Notes: generated by a model not told the origin, from the letters alone. 64,000 nucleotides of DNA from Hermatobates lingyangjiaoensis (GCA_026182355.1 JAPFBL010000068.1:12189001-12253000); one strand, 5' to 3'. Positions 23,193 through 37,223 are shown, counted from the stretch's first letter. Numbers and translations are program-made.

Positions 23193-24880
23193 AAAAGATT
23201 TCATAAAGTATAAATATTAGATTTGTAGAAATAAATATTTAGATAAGCAGTTTTTTCCATCGTTTAAATGTATATAATAAATTGAAATGTATGTAAGTGC
23301 GTGTGTCTGTATGTGTGCTTATGTTTGACATCTAAAGAATAAAAGTGAATATATGATATATGAAAATCAAGAGAGTAATCTTGTATATAATTTTCATAAC
23401 AACTCAAAAAAGTAATCAAATGTCTAACTGATTCTCTTAGAAAACTATGAAAAACAATTCATATTAAATAATACATATATCTGATGTTGATTGAATAAGA
23501 GTACCAGTATAAAATTTCCTAGAAAAATGAATATTTTATGTTTGTGTACTTATATTTCATATGAAATTTAATGTATATAGATACAAATATTATAATTAAA
23601 TCAAGCAAGGGATCCGTATTTATAAATTCTTGTTAAGGAGCTACTGTGAAGTGGGATGGAAACCCCGTTGAAATATTCATTTTTATCCAATTAGGATTCA
23701 GTTTGAACCATTTGAATACAAATCTCAATTGTGTGGAAACATTCTCCAGAAATGGCAATTGATATGAACTAAATCTCTTTATAACCTACAAAGAGAGCGA
23801 ACTTCAATAATGGTTTACTTCATCATTTAAAATTTTATATATATACTTTTTATTAAAAAAATCAAACTACACGTGTACAGCAGGGAATTATGTACAAACA
23901 TTTCCCATATAAGCCAATGGAGGTTTTTATAAATATCCTAATGCATTTCTATAGGAGTTATGGGGGGCAACCTATGACTGCATTAACTGTACGGCACAAA
24001 ATTTTTCAATATTTTTTGTACGAAAACCACTAAAATTGGTCTAGAATCTTTTAAATATGCCAATAACATAGTAATTGTCATTAAGAGGAGGTGAGAGCGA
24101 GAAGCCACTTTTCTGAGGAATAAATAAAAATGAATAAATGGAATTAGATTTTTAAGCATGTACAGAACCCTAAATTCTTGTAAAGCTTTTTTCAAGAAAA
24201 ACTTTGGGTGTCGTCCAGAATTTGTAAAATTTTCATTAAGTGAACAAGAGGGTGAAAAGGGTGGATGTCCTTTCAGTCTGCTCTAGATATCAGACTAAAC
24301 TTTGTTTAAATTTTTACCATATGCAGAAGAGGCTATATTATCTCAAAACATTTTTAACGGGACAACATAGAATTAATATTGCTGAAAAATGAATGAATTA
24401 GTGATGATAGTATAATAAATAATGTATTTTTTAAAAATCTAAAATTGCAATTGCGAATATTACTCTCTATAATTTTTTATATTGAAATAGTGACATTCAC
24501 AAATCAGTGTATAATTTAGAAAGCTATTTCTGGAACAGGTATGGGTACTTTTGCAAGTTTATAATAAAAACCAAATTCTATTAATGGTTACTCAATTCAA
24601 ATCTACAAAGTGAATTATAGAATGTTTATAAATTAAATGAAAGAGTTAGCTTGTAGTTCATAATCTTTGTAATTTTATCATGTAGTTTTTGAATAATTTA
24701 TTTCCATGTTATATTTTGTGTTATTTTGAATTGTAAACTTTTGACTAAATGAAAAATCGACCCAAAATCTAGAAACATTTTTGAAAAAGGGAACTCAGTA
24801 AACACGTGCATTAGGTTTACACCATTACAGGATCTAATTGTTTGTTTAAACGTGATCAGAAGGAATAGAAAAGGGGAGAC
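23193..24880. other. no recognisable feature
   Basis: AT-rich, no gene or repeat boundary seen. Confidence 0.45.
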
Positions 24881-25030
24881 ACAGCGCTCGCATAGAACGA
24901 CGGTGGACAACCCACCGGCAAGTGCTGCCTTCCCCTTCTCTCCCTCATGATGACGGTTACAGCGAAAATTTCGAACTGCAATGTGTAAATCTATTGCGTG
25001 TGTAGTTTCCTTTTTAGAACGTTTTGTTAA
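24881..25030 (+). mobile_element. decayed PLE tail
   Basis: Local GC rise (caacccaccggcaagtgctg), then ATGATGA, a weak hairpin and GAAA at 24945-24968. The arrangement matches the other tails but the stem is nearly lost. Confidence 0.4.
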
Positions 25031-27800
25031 TACGTGATTTGAGAAAGAAAAACAAATTACTAAAATGTATTGCCTAAATAAAACTGTTTTATATCATTAC
25101 ATTTCATTAATTTTTTCGTAATTTCTACAGACCTCTTTGATGTAAGTTTGGGACTCATCCTTAGTTTTAAAGTTCCAAGGATTACTTGACAAATGAAAAC
25201 GTGATCATATTGTTCCGATATTATTATCATGAGTGAATAAGTACTTAGTATACAGTCATTTTATAATTAAAAAAAAATATAAATAAATTGATGCTGAAGT
25301 TTGATAACATGGTTACATCTATCATTGTGATGTATTCTTTATTATAGGATTGTATAATACCAGAGGGTTGTAGTTTGGACACCTATGACTTCGGGGAAGT
25401 AGTCTACAGGGAACAAATCAGAAATGATATTCATGTAACCTCAAACCTTTGGTTATCTAAAGAGAGAACCGGCTTCAACCAGGAATGTTGACAGAGGCCA
25501 ATATAGCTTTTTCTCTTTCTTCATAATCTGGACTTTTAGTAATGCATTCACATCACGTTCGAATTTCACTAACAACACCCTAATATCTTAACTCTATTTG
25601 TTTTTTATTGAAACTTCAATAAAACGGACCAACAAAATATACACTTCTTAATATTCTTGGAACAACGCAGTAGGCTTTTTGATAGAAAATCAAATTGAAC
25701 ATTCTGTATTTTTAAAAGTTATAATATACTTCAAAATTTATCACTAAAAATTGCAATATGATACAACAGTACTCGTATTATTCATTAAATTACAACAATA
25801 TTCATTAGTATATATTATAACTTTATCAGAGATTAATAAAAAAAATAAACTGGAGGGACATCATTAAATTATGTTTAAAAAGTTGTCAACTGCACTCAAA
25901 TATCCAAGGGCCAATATATTTGCCCCAATTGAATAGAACTTTCTGTTTTTCGGAAAATGCATTACTTTTTCAATATCTCTTACCGTTTCCTCTTTTTTTA
26001 GACCTTGCAGATATGCTGTCTATAATGGGACTATATAGTTGAGTTCATCACTCACTATTTGGCCATAAATGTGAAGAAAGAGTAATTCGTATTCATTTTG
26101 GAATATTGTTTGCTCATCTCATATTGATTTTAGTCTTTTCCTGGGATTCGGAAGGACCGAGTATTAAGACATTGAGTTCAGTATCATTTGATGTTCGTTA
26201 TTGATTACCCATGTTTATACAGCCTCATTCTAACAAACACCATTGATTATCCATGTTTTTGATATTTCGTCTACGTGACAGCCACAATAAAACTCAAACA
26301 TAATTGAATGTTAACCAGTTTTGATATTATGTCTACTTTTAACAAAGTCCTCTTTAGCCCTATCAATTTTTTTTAATTAGTTCCCTTACTTAATAAGAGA
26401 GACATTGAGGAGAGTCTTTTTAACGATCGAATCAATATCTCACTAAGCAGTCCTCATTGTCCTATCTTTTCATTCTCATCATGAAATACTGTTCAAAAGA
26501 TATTCCATTCATCTAATTATTTAACATTTTATTAACATCTTTAGCTAAAGTATCGCGTTTGTTTATTGATATATTTCTGAATAAACATAATTTATGGATC
26601 TTGTTTATTCTACAAGAGAGACTAAACATCATATTTTACTAGGACAGTTATGTATCCCGATAAGTTAATATAAAAGTTTATAATTTTAAATTACGTCATA
26701 TCTGCGATTGTTTATTAGATAGTTTTTTCTGTCTTACTTTTAGAAATTGTAAAACTTATTTGATTTTCGGTTCTCTTATGTTGATACGCATGTCACTGTT
26801 TTCATTTCTGTGATGTTTTCATTTCTGAGCCTTATACAAATGTTAACACTATTGAAGATGTATACTGTACATCCATTACATTGCACTGTTCCGTTTTAAA
26901 GAGCCAGTTAATATTATTAGATGTTGGTATTAATATTTGTAACTAAGAAATTAAGTTATTCTAATTTTTCACCTACGCTGCAAAGCAACACTTTTCTCTT
27001 CAAAAGTCAATTTTTGTCAAATAATTTGTCAATTTTTTTCGTTTTTTTTTTTATTTTATATTTACTTGGTTTTGTTTAATAAGATTAATTTTGTAAGACA
27101 TAATAAACATAAATGATAAATATATTTAACTTTAAAATAATATATTCTCATTGGTCTTTTGTGTAACATATTTTAGGCAAAAGTCAAATAAATGTCTTTC
27201 TATTGCTTATGCAAAAGGTATTTTCCCCAACATTTCTTTTTCTTCAAAAAGCTGTCACTAGTTGATGCAATAAATACTTGATAAGTCAGGATGGAAATGT
27301 AAAACAACTGTTCATTTTTTTCTAAAGGTAAAGATTCCCAAGCAAAATAATTTATTGAGGATTATCCTGGGCCCCATTTCAAGCCGTCAACCCCCTCTTA
27401 TCATTATTAATGATCTCTCTCTCGCTCTCTGCCATCCCTCTCTCTCACTCTCTTTCTATCCAGCCACTAAAATGGCTTTCTGAGCACTTTTTAATCGATC
27501 TCTTTTTTCCTTTTGTAAGTGATTTTTTCTCCGTCCAAACTGGAATTTAAAACTTCAGCAAACCTTTTCTCCCAGCGTTATTTTTTTTACAAGAGAAATA
27601 TCAGATAAATTAGAAATATTGACAGTCCTCTTTTAAAAGAATTTATCAGACTTTTCTTCAAGTTAAACAGAGAAATGAAAAATTGTTTAGCCTATATTGA
27701 CAAAACCCTTACAAGAATTCATATTTTCATCCCTATTAACAAGTAAGGTATTCCATTCATTATTTTTTTTAATATATATTAATATTAAACAGCGCCATTA
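25031..27800. other. no gene; CT-rich patch
   Basis: AT-rich. A pyrimidine-rich (CT)n-like patch lies at about 27408-27470. Confidence 0.5.
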
Positions 27801-27810
27801 GAATTATTAT

Positions 27811-28654
27811 TTAAACTAATAAAATTTGTATTTTCTAATAATACTTGTAATAAGCTGTTGTTAAAGACGTGATTCTGATGCTCTTTTGTAACTAGATGAT
27901 TGAAAATAATAGGGTTTCTGCTTTGACTTGATGTACGATGACGTACTTCCTTGCTACGCTCAACTTTACTATAACCAATATCAGAATTATTAGAATTAAT
28001 TAAACTTTAGAATTAGAATTAAACATTATTAGAATTAGAATTAAATATTAGAATTATTATCATACTGAATCTGAATGCGAGCTAATCTCCGTGGAAACGA
28101 TAAAAATGTTTGTCAAGTCATTATTATAATTATATACTTGAAGGATAATTTTCTATAAACATTTATAAAGGTCAACAAAGAACTTAAAATCTGAAGTTGA
28201 AATTTGTTACAGCAATGGCGTTTACAATATGACAGGTACTGCCGTGGACGTACGCGTCTCATGAGCTTTAGACTCACAATTTAACAATTTTTATAACATC
28301 TGAGATTAGTCAATGATTTCATTTTTCTTATCACTAATAAATCTATTATAGCTACAAGTAGACAAGTGATACAGATTTGATTAAAATGTATGTATAACAG
28401 CATTAAATGTTATTGCTATTAATTATATGCTAATATAATATGCTATTCTTTGTTATTCTACAAAGAATCTGTTAGTCGTTCACGAGTTTGTTATTAGGCT
28501 TGGTTATAGTAAAGTTGAGCGTAGTCATCGTACATGAAGTCAAAGCAGAAACCCTATTATTTTCAATCATCTAGTCAGTAAAGAGCATCAGAATCATGTC
28601 TTTAACAACAGCTTATTACAAGTATTATAAGAAAATAAATTTCGTTAGTTTAAA
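27811..28654. mobile_element. foldback element with about 166-bp inverted arms
   Basis: Arms 27811-27977 and 28498-28654 pair almost fully: acttgtaataagctgttgtt with aacaacagcttattacaagt, and agggtttctgctttgact with its complement. The inner arm ends carry gctcaactttactataacc, sharing the ctcaactttactataa core with family R. The middle holds ttagaatta microrepeats at about 27984-28060. No transposase. Confidence 0.8.
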
Positions 28655-31240
28655 TATTACAAAAATCAACAAAAGGGAACTATTTACAAACTCGTCTGAG
28701 CTTGTTAATATATAAAATATATGTATAAACCTATATGTGATTACATAGTTGGTGTAATTACGTTTTTAAAATAAATTGTTCTTATTGAATTAGTGTGTGA
28801 CCAAAATATTATAACAAATAATAGTAAATGTTTGCTTACGGTATTATTTGGTTTACAAGTAAAAACATGATTTTTATTTTTACAAATATTAATACAAATC
28901 CAACATATCTTAATTACTACAATTCATATTGTGATTATTGTTTGTGATTGCAAACAACTATTGCTTGTGATTATTTTGCTATCATTCATGTTTTTCTCAT
29001 CTTTTTGTTATAATATATGGATGTTCAAATGATTTCACTTAGACGAAGATTTGTCTAATGAATTCATAATTTCAGACTACCATGTAAATGGATATATTTC
29101 TTTTATAATACAGGTAACGGCAGTATACAATAATATTATTGTAAATGAACAGAGGTTGTTAGAGTGAAGAGTATTACTTTCTACACTTCCAACATACTGG
29201 ACTGTTTTCGCACTGGTCATGTATATCCGCGGCAGTCTTGATGGGCTAGATCTGCAGCTAGCCAAGTATGACGACAAAAATTGTATGAATACGTGTATTT
29301 TTCAAATAATATTTATTTATTTATACAAATATTCTTAGTCAGACACCATACGCAACACTTTATAATATGCATCTGGTAAATAATATGAAAATGATATAAT
29401 TACACAAATCAAGTTCAAAATTTGGACATAATTAAAAGTTGCGTTATCAATTTTTCATTGATTTTTCATGTTTAAAAATAATTAATTTAATATATGCATC
29501 ACGTAGAAAATTTTTTTATTATTTTGAAAGTAACATTTTTTGGAAATCTATTCAAAAAAAGAGGCAAACAACAGTATTGCTTTGTTTAATGATGATAAAA
29601 CATCATGATTGCGTTATAAATAAATAGTTCATTAACATAAATAAAAAAAAAATAGATTCCATACAGGATAATCATCATTTATAAAACAAAGACAGAAGTT
29701 TATTACTACAATTAAACTTGTTATTTAAATTTAATATCTAGATTTAATATGTATTATTAAATTTATTTGGATGCTCTCTACTTGCTTCTTATCAGTGGAA
29801 CTATTCATTAATTTAAATAGATTATGGGACTCACTGGATGCATTAATTTTGATAAATACCCTATTTTATAGTTTCATCTAAATTTACCAGAATATATCTT
29901 GTTAGTATAACCCTGCCGTAATTTCTATTGTCCGTTTGAAATTATACTTAGAACAATTATGAATCATGTCAACCAATATAAAACTTCGTCATTATTAGGT
30001 TAAGAATCATTCTATTTTATAACAAATACAATTAGTTGTATTGATATTCATGTAAACGAAAGCATTATTAAATAATCAACATAATATTTGCAAACGGTAG
30101 CAGCATTTTTAATAGAAAATTGGATGAACTTAAAATATAACCTTTGATACCATAAAACTTTTTTTTAGCTCTTTCTGAAAAGAAGTGTATCATTGAAAAG
30201 CCAAATGGAGAAAAGAAATATGTAACGCTAGACCAGAGATAATAAACACTGGTAGGGTGGAAACAAAGATAAATGTAAAGGGAACCGTTATGAAATAACT
30301 CTAGCAAGAATGCTGAGGTAAGAGGAATAAGCTATATGGACGCACGGAGCAGGTAATCACAGGGTGGCTGGTGCTCCCGGGAGACAACCTACTGCACCAA
30401 ATAAACCTAGTGCACAACATGAGCTGTAACTTCATTCAGATTAATTAGTATTTCGTGAAATATAACTACTTATATGCTAATATAATTAAGTAAGCATTTA
30501 TGAAGTAAAATTAAATTTACCTAACATCCAGACATTGTGGATAATGGTTAGGAAATGAGCTTTTAAATTGTAGCATACAGGGGATAAACAAGTTATTAAT
30601 ATTGACACAACTAGCTTTACAAACTATGATTAATTAAATATCTACAGTATTAAGGTGAGAGTTATGAAATTTATTTATATTACAAATACTAATCGAATCT
30701 GAAAGAAGAGTCCTTGATAGCAACCTAATTAAAAACCAAGCGACTTCAGTTTAACTCATATGTCCCCTTACAAGCTGACTAGTCTCTGTCAAATTAATAT
30801 TCTGATTCTTGAGTAAAAATAACAAAATCTCTATTAATACAGTATAAATAGTAACATTTAGAATCAAATTCTTTCATACTATCAATGTATTCAAGAAATT
30901 GAAATATTATTTAGCAGAAATTACATTTCAAAGGACAGTTCTCTTGATAAATGTTCATGAATTGTAAATAGTATAAAAAAATTCATCTTTAAATGTGTAG
31001 TTATTGAAAGAAAATTAAAATTATTGCTTAAATATTTATACTAATTTTCATAACAAAAATCATAAGTTAGGGTTATATTCAAGAAGGTAGTTTATTAGCA
31101 AATACAAAAGTTGATAGTCATTATGCATTTATTTATTATTATATATCATTATGTTAATTTAGCAAACTGAAACTTGCTGACTTCCTAAACGTTTATATAA
31201 CGTTTTATATTTTGAATAAACTAAATGTAAACAAATGTGA
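28655..31240. other. no gene; one GC-richer patch
   Basis: AT-rich except about 30320-30420 (gacgcacggagcaggtaatc, ctcccgggagacaacctact), which stands out in composition. It may be a fragment of a SINE or LTR that I cannot place. Confidence 0.35.
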
Positions 31241-31420
31241 TAGGTTTTGTAACCTTGAGGTTTGGAAGGTAAGCCCAAGGTCGAATTAGGGACGTTGAAA
31301 CTTCCCTAGGCATCAGTTAGTCGGCTGCTTGCGGAGTCGTCATGTAGACTTGTCGTCTATCACTCACACTCGTGGTCTGACAATTGCTTGTGCTCTTTGA
31401 TTTTGTTGATCATCCCTGTG
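31241..31420. other. GC-richer patch of unknown origin
   Basis: Balanced composition with agggacgttgaaacttccct, gtcggctgcttgcggagtcg and ctatcactcacactcgtggt inside AT-rich flanks. It has no open frame of note. A repeat fragment or an old regulatory element are both possible. Confidence 0.25.
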
Positions 31421-32945
31421 TTCTTTAAAATTTATCTGAATTTAACTACTCTGAGAAGAACTGTTACAGCTAACTTTTGTTGTTGTATAAAAATATTATT
31501 TCGCCTATAATTTCTGGACATTGATATAATGTGTAGCTGACATATGGCAACTGTCATGGTTGGAAATATTTTCAAACTGAGTTGGATTCCCTTGTCCTAA
31601 AAATGGTGTTTGTCTTGCCTAAACTGTTTTCTAGCGGAAAGTGGTAATTTTGGACAACAAGCGCTTTTCTTGACGAATCATTCTGGATTTTGTCTGGCAG
31701 ACTGAGAAGACTCATTCTTCTATGTATGTGAGTGTTACAATCCGTGAGCAGTTGTACGTAATAAATCATAATAAGTTTTTCTTGATCGTTGCATACTAAT
31801 ATTTTGTGAGAATATCCAGCTCTAATTAGTTTGACGCAGCAAACTGTTAGACTTTTATTTAATGCATTCTATGTTATAGAAGTTAAATTGGTTGTGAAGA
31901 GTAGTTTCTAGAAGTGATGTTTGGTCTGGGAGAATATTATTTATTAAAGGTAAAAGTTTTCACTATTTTATATTGAGTTTTTACTTCACTTAATATTTCT
32001 ATTCTTCAAGTAACTTTGATTATGAGAAGTCTCTTACTCAATTTTGTTTATATTCTACTTTCAAGACATTTGATTTTTCAATGAGATTGTTTCAACTTTA
32101 AGAAAATAAATTCTTTATTCTTTGATTTATATTAGTTGTTTTGAAGCTGCCCTCAAACATTTATCTTCAATACACCAGTAGTAACATGTTACCGAAGCCA
32201 CGGTTACCTCATTCGTTGATCGAGTGACTACCATTCATTTATGTATATCTTACTTAATTCAGTGTTTGAGTGTCAAAAGGGTCTTCTGTAGTCGTATTTT
32301 AATTGATAATAAAAATACCACCGTGCAAAACAACATTTTATGACTAGTGCATTTTTAAAGTGTCACATATTTAAAATTTGTGCAGATACAGCATGTGAGA
32401 CATTATGTATGCTATTTTTTTGCACTAATTCTTTATCACTTTATCATTTTAATAGTGCATCTTCTAAAGAGACAAATTTATAGTATTTTTATCCGAGTTT
32501 TACCATATTGTGGGAATCATAAATGCAATCAAAATATATAGTCTTTAATAATCATTATTAAATCGAAAAGTATATTTTACAGTAAGACTCCCCACCTCGA
32601 TCGAGCATCCTTCATTAATTTAATATTTTACTTATAGTGTTGGAAGGAGATTTAAAAGAAGTTTCTCGTCCATAAGTAACCTTTCAGCAGTTGATTTTAT
32701 ACAGTAATTTTATACTTTTATTAATATACCTTCTAGACCACTGATTTTGATTTTGTCGATAACTATTTAACAATCCATGCGTTTATCTACCAGCATCAAA
32801 AATCATACATGCATGCAGTGTTTTTCCTCAGAAACAAGGCTTGAAAATACCAAAACAAATTTTGGCAAAACGTCGGCGTACAAACAGGAGTTTAATTGTG
32901 TTTATGACCAAAATTCTCAAGAACTTTTTCTTTGAATTTAATTTA
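31421..32945. other. no recognisable feature
   Basis: AT-rich, short frames only. Confidence 0.45.
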
Positions 32946-33370
32946 ATTGTTCAGATTGTAACTTAACGGTACTTGCTCTCTTAGGACTGCCTAGAGGTAC
33001 ATGCCGGCTTTGCGTGGCTTACCGGTACTTACCCTCCTAACTTTGCCTAATTTTACCTTGTCAGTCTCGAACCCTTCGCATTCACTTCTCGACCGCCAAG
33101 CAATCAACACCACTACAAGCCCACTCTATCACCGTCAGCCAAGCATCTCCTTCACTACAGGCCAAGCGTCATTTACTCCTCAAGCTTGCCAGCCACGACA
33201 ACTATCATGCCTCCGGTGCTACACCAAACAGAAATCTTGCTGCAAACAGTGAAATACTGCAGATAGTAATATTGAATAAAGACCATTGCCTTTGAACAAT
33301 ATCCAGTGTTTTCTTGCATTGGATGCTCAACCAAGTACGACGTTTAACCCGAATTTCAATTGAAAGTCTA
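32946..33370 (+). repeat. C-rich block ending in AATAAA, possible LTR or SINE-like piece
   Basis: C-rich, low-T sequence from about 32980 to 33245, open for 83 codons from 33001 but with a repeat-like, Ser/Thr/Pro-rich product. An AATAAA lies at 33276 and a T/G-rich region follows (ccagtgttttcttgcattgg). This order (GC-rich body, poly(A) signal, GT-rich element) suits an LTR or retrotransposon 3' end. I found no matching second copy. Confidence 0.3.
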
Positions 33371-35588
33371 TTATAACTTCTTCTCAGTTATCTACTTTCT
33401 ATTTACTTTGAGTAAACTTTGTATTATCTCCAAAGATATTCAAATACAATATTTGATTTATTATAATGTTAGAAGTAACATTTCACCAGGAGTGATAAAA
33501 GTATAATTAATTGAGAATGGTTTTGAAATATCCAAAAATGAGGCTGAAGATCTCTGATCAACCATAATACATTCGAAAGAATTGAAATACTGTGATAATC
33601 TTTCTATTCAGCAATGAGGGTTAGCTTCAATATGACCATAATCGAATCAACATGATATTACATAACAACCGACAACCGGTTATTATTTTGATAAGCTTTG
33701 TTAAATACGCATTATTGTGATTTGAATTCAAAGGATTTTAATTAATGAATATTGCTTTTCCAAATACTTGTATGAAGCAAAACCATCGGTATTTGGTGTT
33801 GTTGTAGTGGTATATTTGAGCAATATTTAATTCTATTATTTTATTATACCTTAAAAGGAAATCTATGTCAGTGTTATAAAAACTGATCAAAGTTTCAGTT
33901 TTATAAATGCATTAAAGTTATTAAAATAAAGGGAATAACTATGTTATTTGGTTTTACATTTTTCTTGCCAATTGTACATTATGTTTAATTTAGAAGAATT
34001 TTTTATTGGAGTTTTTGTAATTCAAATGTTTTCCATGAATTTCCTCTTATATTAATTGTACCTAAATATATTTAATTCAAATTTATATTTGTTAATTCGA
34101 AGTGAAATGATGGGTAAGACAAACAAGTTTACAGAAAAGCTAAATAAACTTTTTGGTTATTCATAACACATTAGTTCTTGGAACTAACGACATTTCATTG
34201 GGAGAGTTTTGATGCAGACATTTAAATCCAGCGATTGTTTGAATGTTCTCGGTATATCTCTTATCTTTGTAACTCGCCACCCTCTTAGAAAAGCGTCACT
34301 AACATTAAATCATATTGTACTCTGGGATGTAACTAAACAACAATAGGCTATTACTAGAGATAGGCATCAGAGTTGAATGTAATTGGAGTTGTTTTAAGAA
34401 ACTATTATTTAGGATTCTGAACGACGAGTTTTTGTATTCTACTTTGATACCTCACTAATGCACATACATACATCTAATAATGGATGAATCTATAAGTGCT
34501 ATTTTTAGTAGTTCCGTTATGTACGCACAATTTTTTGAAATTATTTTGATAGTGTTTCTATATTATATTATTCCTTAAGTTCATAATCTTCAATGATCAT
34601 TGAGTCCATTTTCTCTTAAAACTGATTTCAATTCATATTTGCCTATTCTGTGCCTAATAGGATTGGTGATTTTTACACCAATTAAAACATAAGAGTCGTT
34701 CAAATCGAATGAAGCGTCTGTGCAAAGAATATTATAACCGATTATACCAAAACGCCATAAGACCATCAACAACCTGCTTTTAGTCGATTAATTCTAGTGA
34801 TCTTTGTCATCTTCATTAGTTCTTCAATAGACTGGTCTTTACAAAGTATGGTACTTTTTCATACACAAAACAGATAAAATTCACAAAACAAGTAAAATTA
34901 TTATGAACTAGTTTATGAACAAACGAAATAAACCTGTTTCTATATTGTAAGAAAACAATTATGGATTTTCCTTACAGTTAACAGTTCAATAACAATAAAA
35001 CAAATTGAATTATTATTCAAATTTTTCTCTTTGATTTTGAATTTTTCTATTTTACTTTCATTGAAATGTGCTAAATTTGTATTGAAATGTAATACAAATT
35101 CTCCTTCAGAAGGTGTAGTATTGATGCAAATGAAGGTTCATTTGGAATGAGTGTTTTAAACTAAATTGGATCCGGTTGCTCCTGCTACATTGTAACTGGT
35201 TTTTTCATGATCTATTTGTCAACTGCACTCCTGTGAAAGCTGAGATGTGTAGTGCACAAAATGCTCCAGTCTACGAGATTTTTATATGATCCTAAAATAC
35301 CTCTGTTGTTTACTAACTCGCTTTTGTTCCCTTGTTTCTAGTTACTCACATTAAAATCATTCGTTTCATTAGTAGATTAGAATCGTTTTATTATTATCAT
35401 ATGTCGTTTATTCCATTTGATCATTTCAGTTAACTTCCAGTCGTTATAACTCTGAAACAGTATGGCCAGCAATTTTGTTGGCAGGCTCCCTATATAATTA
35501 TATGCATTTTTGTTTAAAACAAAAAATCCCAAGACTGTCTTTATCATTTATTAGACATTTCTGATCCAATTCTTCTCTTAATTTTTAA
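33371..35588. other. no recognisable feature
   Basis: AT-rich, no gene seen. Confidence 0.45.
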
Positions 35589-35988
35589 AAAAGAAACAGA
35601 GAGTAATTGAAACATCTATACAAATCATTACTTTTTAATGCAATTTTACATTACCTATTTTTGATTTAGTTCATCATATTAAATATCTTTTTGTTTTATA
35701 TAATAATTAGAAAACAAAACTAAAATTTATCAGGTCTCGGTCAGTTCTTCAGGTGCAAATTAAACTCTCAATGCCAACGTTTCAAAAACCGAAACATTGG
35801 CATTGAGAATTTAATTTGAACTTGAAGAACTGACCGAGTCCCGATAAATTTTAGTTTTTTTTTCTAATTATTTTATAAAACAAATAGATATATAATATGA
35901 TGAACTAAATCAAAAATAGGTAATGTAAAATTGCATTAAAAATTAATGATTTGTATAGATGTTTCAATTACTCTCTGTTTCTTTTTTC
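35589..35988. repeat. near-perfect palindrome of two PLE family A tails
   Basis: Arms 35589-35783 and 35791-35988 are reverse complements with few mismatches and a 7-nt loop (aaaaacc). The inner halves are family A tail (ctcggtcagttcttcagg, caatgccaacgtttc). The outer halves are sequence seen nowhere else here (agaaacagagagtaattgaa). The inversion therefore duplicated flanking DNA with the element, or the flank belongs to it. Confidence 0.85.
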
Positions 35989-36760
35989 GTAAGAACAGCA
36001 GTCCTGTTATATATCATTTATTTGTTAGGCGGACAGTATTGTTAGACATAGTATATACTTACATCAATTTCCTTTCACGAATACTAACATCATTTTCCGA
36101 GACACAGTTTCATAATTTCTGCAGTTCTCCAGGTATCAGCTTTAAAAACAATATTAAAATATATTTACAATATTAAAAGGCTTTATAAAACTTTAAGTGT
36201 CTAATATTTATTTATGTGTCATTTCCTGTTGGGACATTTTTCTCTAGACAATGACAAACATGATCTAAAATAAAAAAGAAAGATCTGTTTACTACAAATG
36301 AAAAAGGAAAAGAACTATTATCTTTTTTCCCTGGTTGAGAATAATTCTGAAAGACCTAAAAGCTTGCCCTGTCCATTCTATTTGATTTGATCTAGTTTTT
36401 GCTTTAACGTTTCCGATTGTCTGGTGCAAAAAGTCAGTTACTTCTAGATGTGATCCCTTTTCAAGCCGTCTAAACACTCATCACTTTTTTTTCATATCAC
36501 ATGCAATTTCGCGCTGCCTATGACTGACTCCATTTTACTAACATTGTACTGACATCAAGATAGAATCTCAACCACTTCGATTATGATATCAAACATAACT
36601 AAAACTCACATTGAATAATTTTATGATGCATGGTTAAATAATTCTTTACAACCTTTATCAACACGTATTACTTTACTTTTAAATACATTATTTACTATAA
36701 GACGTTAAGTTACATATTTATATGCATGGAGAAAGGAAACACTTACAAAAAAATGAGAAA
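35989..36760. other. no recognisable feature
   Basis: AT-rich, no gene seen. Confidence 0.45.
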
Positions 36761-36845
36761 AACTCAGAAAGACAGTTTCTACGTGATAACGCAGTCGAAA
36801 TATAGAAGTATGTTTTTCTTAGATATCTGTATCTGTGTCTATACA
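36761..36845 (+). mobile_element. decayed PLE tail
   Basis: cgtgataacgcagtcgaaat, atagaagtatgtttttctta, tctgtatctgtgtct aligns with the 14.27-kb tail (gtcgaaaaatagaagcgagt, ttttcatttgtctatttgtg). The CTGATGA box is lost. Confidence 0.4.
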
Positions 36846-36921
36846 CTACATTTTGTTTTATTTAGTAAGTAGATCCATTTCACATAACTATAAATATATA
36901 TGTTTAAGTAGTGGTACTTGG

Positions 36922-36925
<4 letters not shown>

Positions 36926-36978
<53 letters not shown>

Positions 36979-36979
36979 C
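36926..36979. repeat. (AC)n followed by (AT)n microsatellite
   Basis: AC run about 36926-36959, then an AT run to 36979, abutting a PLE palindrome. Confidence 0.95.
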
Positions 36980-37223
36980 AATGATCAAACCACAATAAGA
37001 AATGGGAAAACAAGACTAAGATCTTTCAACCGTAACAAGCGGTCTTCGTCAGAGTCAAAAACCCTAACTGACTCTGAGTTTTTGTCATTTCAGTTGGGTT
37101 TTTGACTCTGACGAAGACCGCTTGTTACGGTTGAAAGATCTTAGTCTTCTTTTCCCATTTCTTATTGTGGTTTGATCATTTCTTGTTATTTCACGTGTTT
37201 ATGTGAAATCTTATATATATATA
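36980..37223. repeat. palindrome of PLE family B tails, then (TA)n
   Basis: Arms 36980-37070 and 37090-37180. The right arm (plus) core: CTGACGA at 37108-37114, stem ACCG/CGGT around cttgtta, GAAA at 37133-37136. GACT (37104-37107) and AGTC (37143-37146) can close an outer stem. The left arm mirrors this at 37024-37052. It is followed by tttcacgtgtttatgtgaaa and a TA run at 37211-37223. This is the cleanest family B core. Confidence 0.8.

Noticed and set aside
33001..33252. 83-codon open frame as a secreted or small gene
   Set aside because: The product is low-complexity Ser/Thr/Pro and fits a C-rich repeat; better treated as a possible LTR-like block.
36911..37105. Open frame with THTHTH and IYIY
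   Set aside because: Reads through (AC)n/(AT)n into a PLE palindrome.
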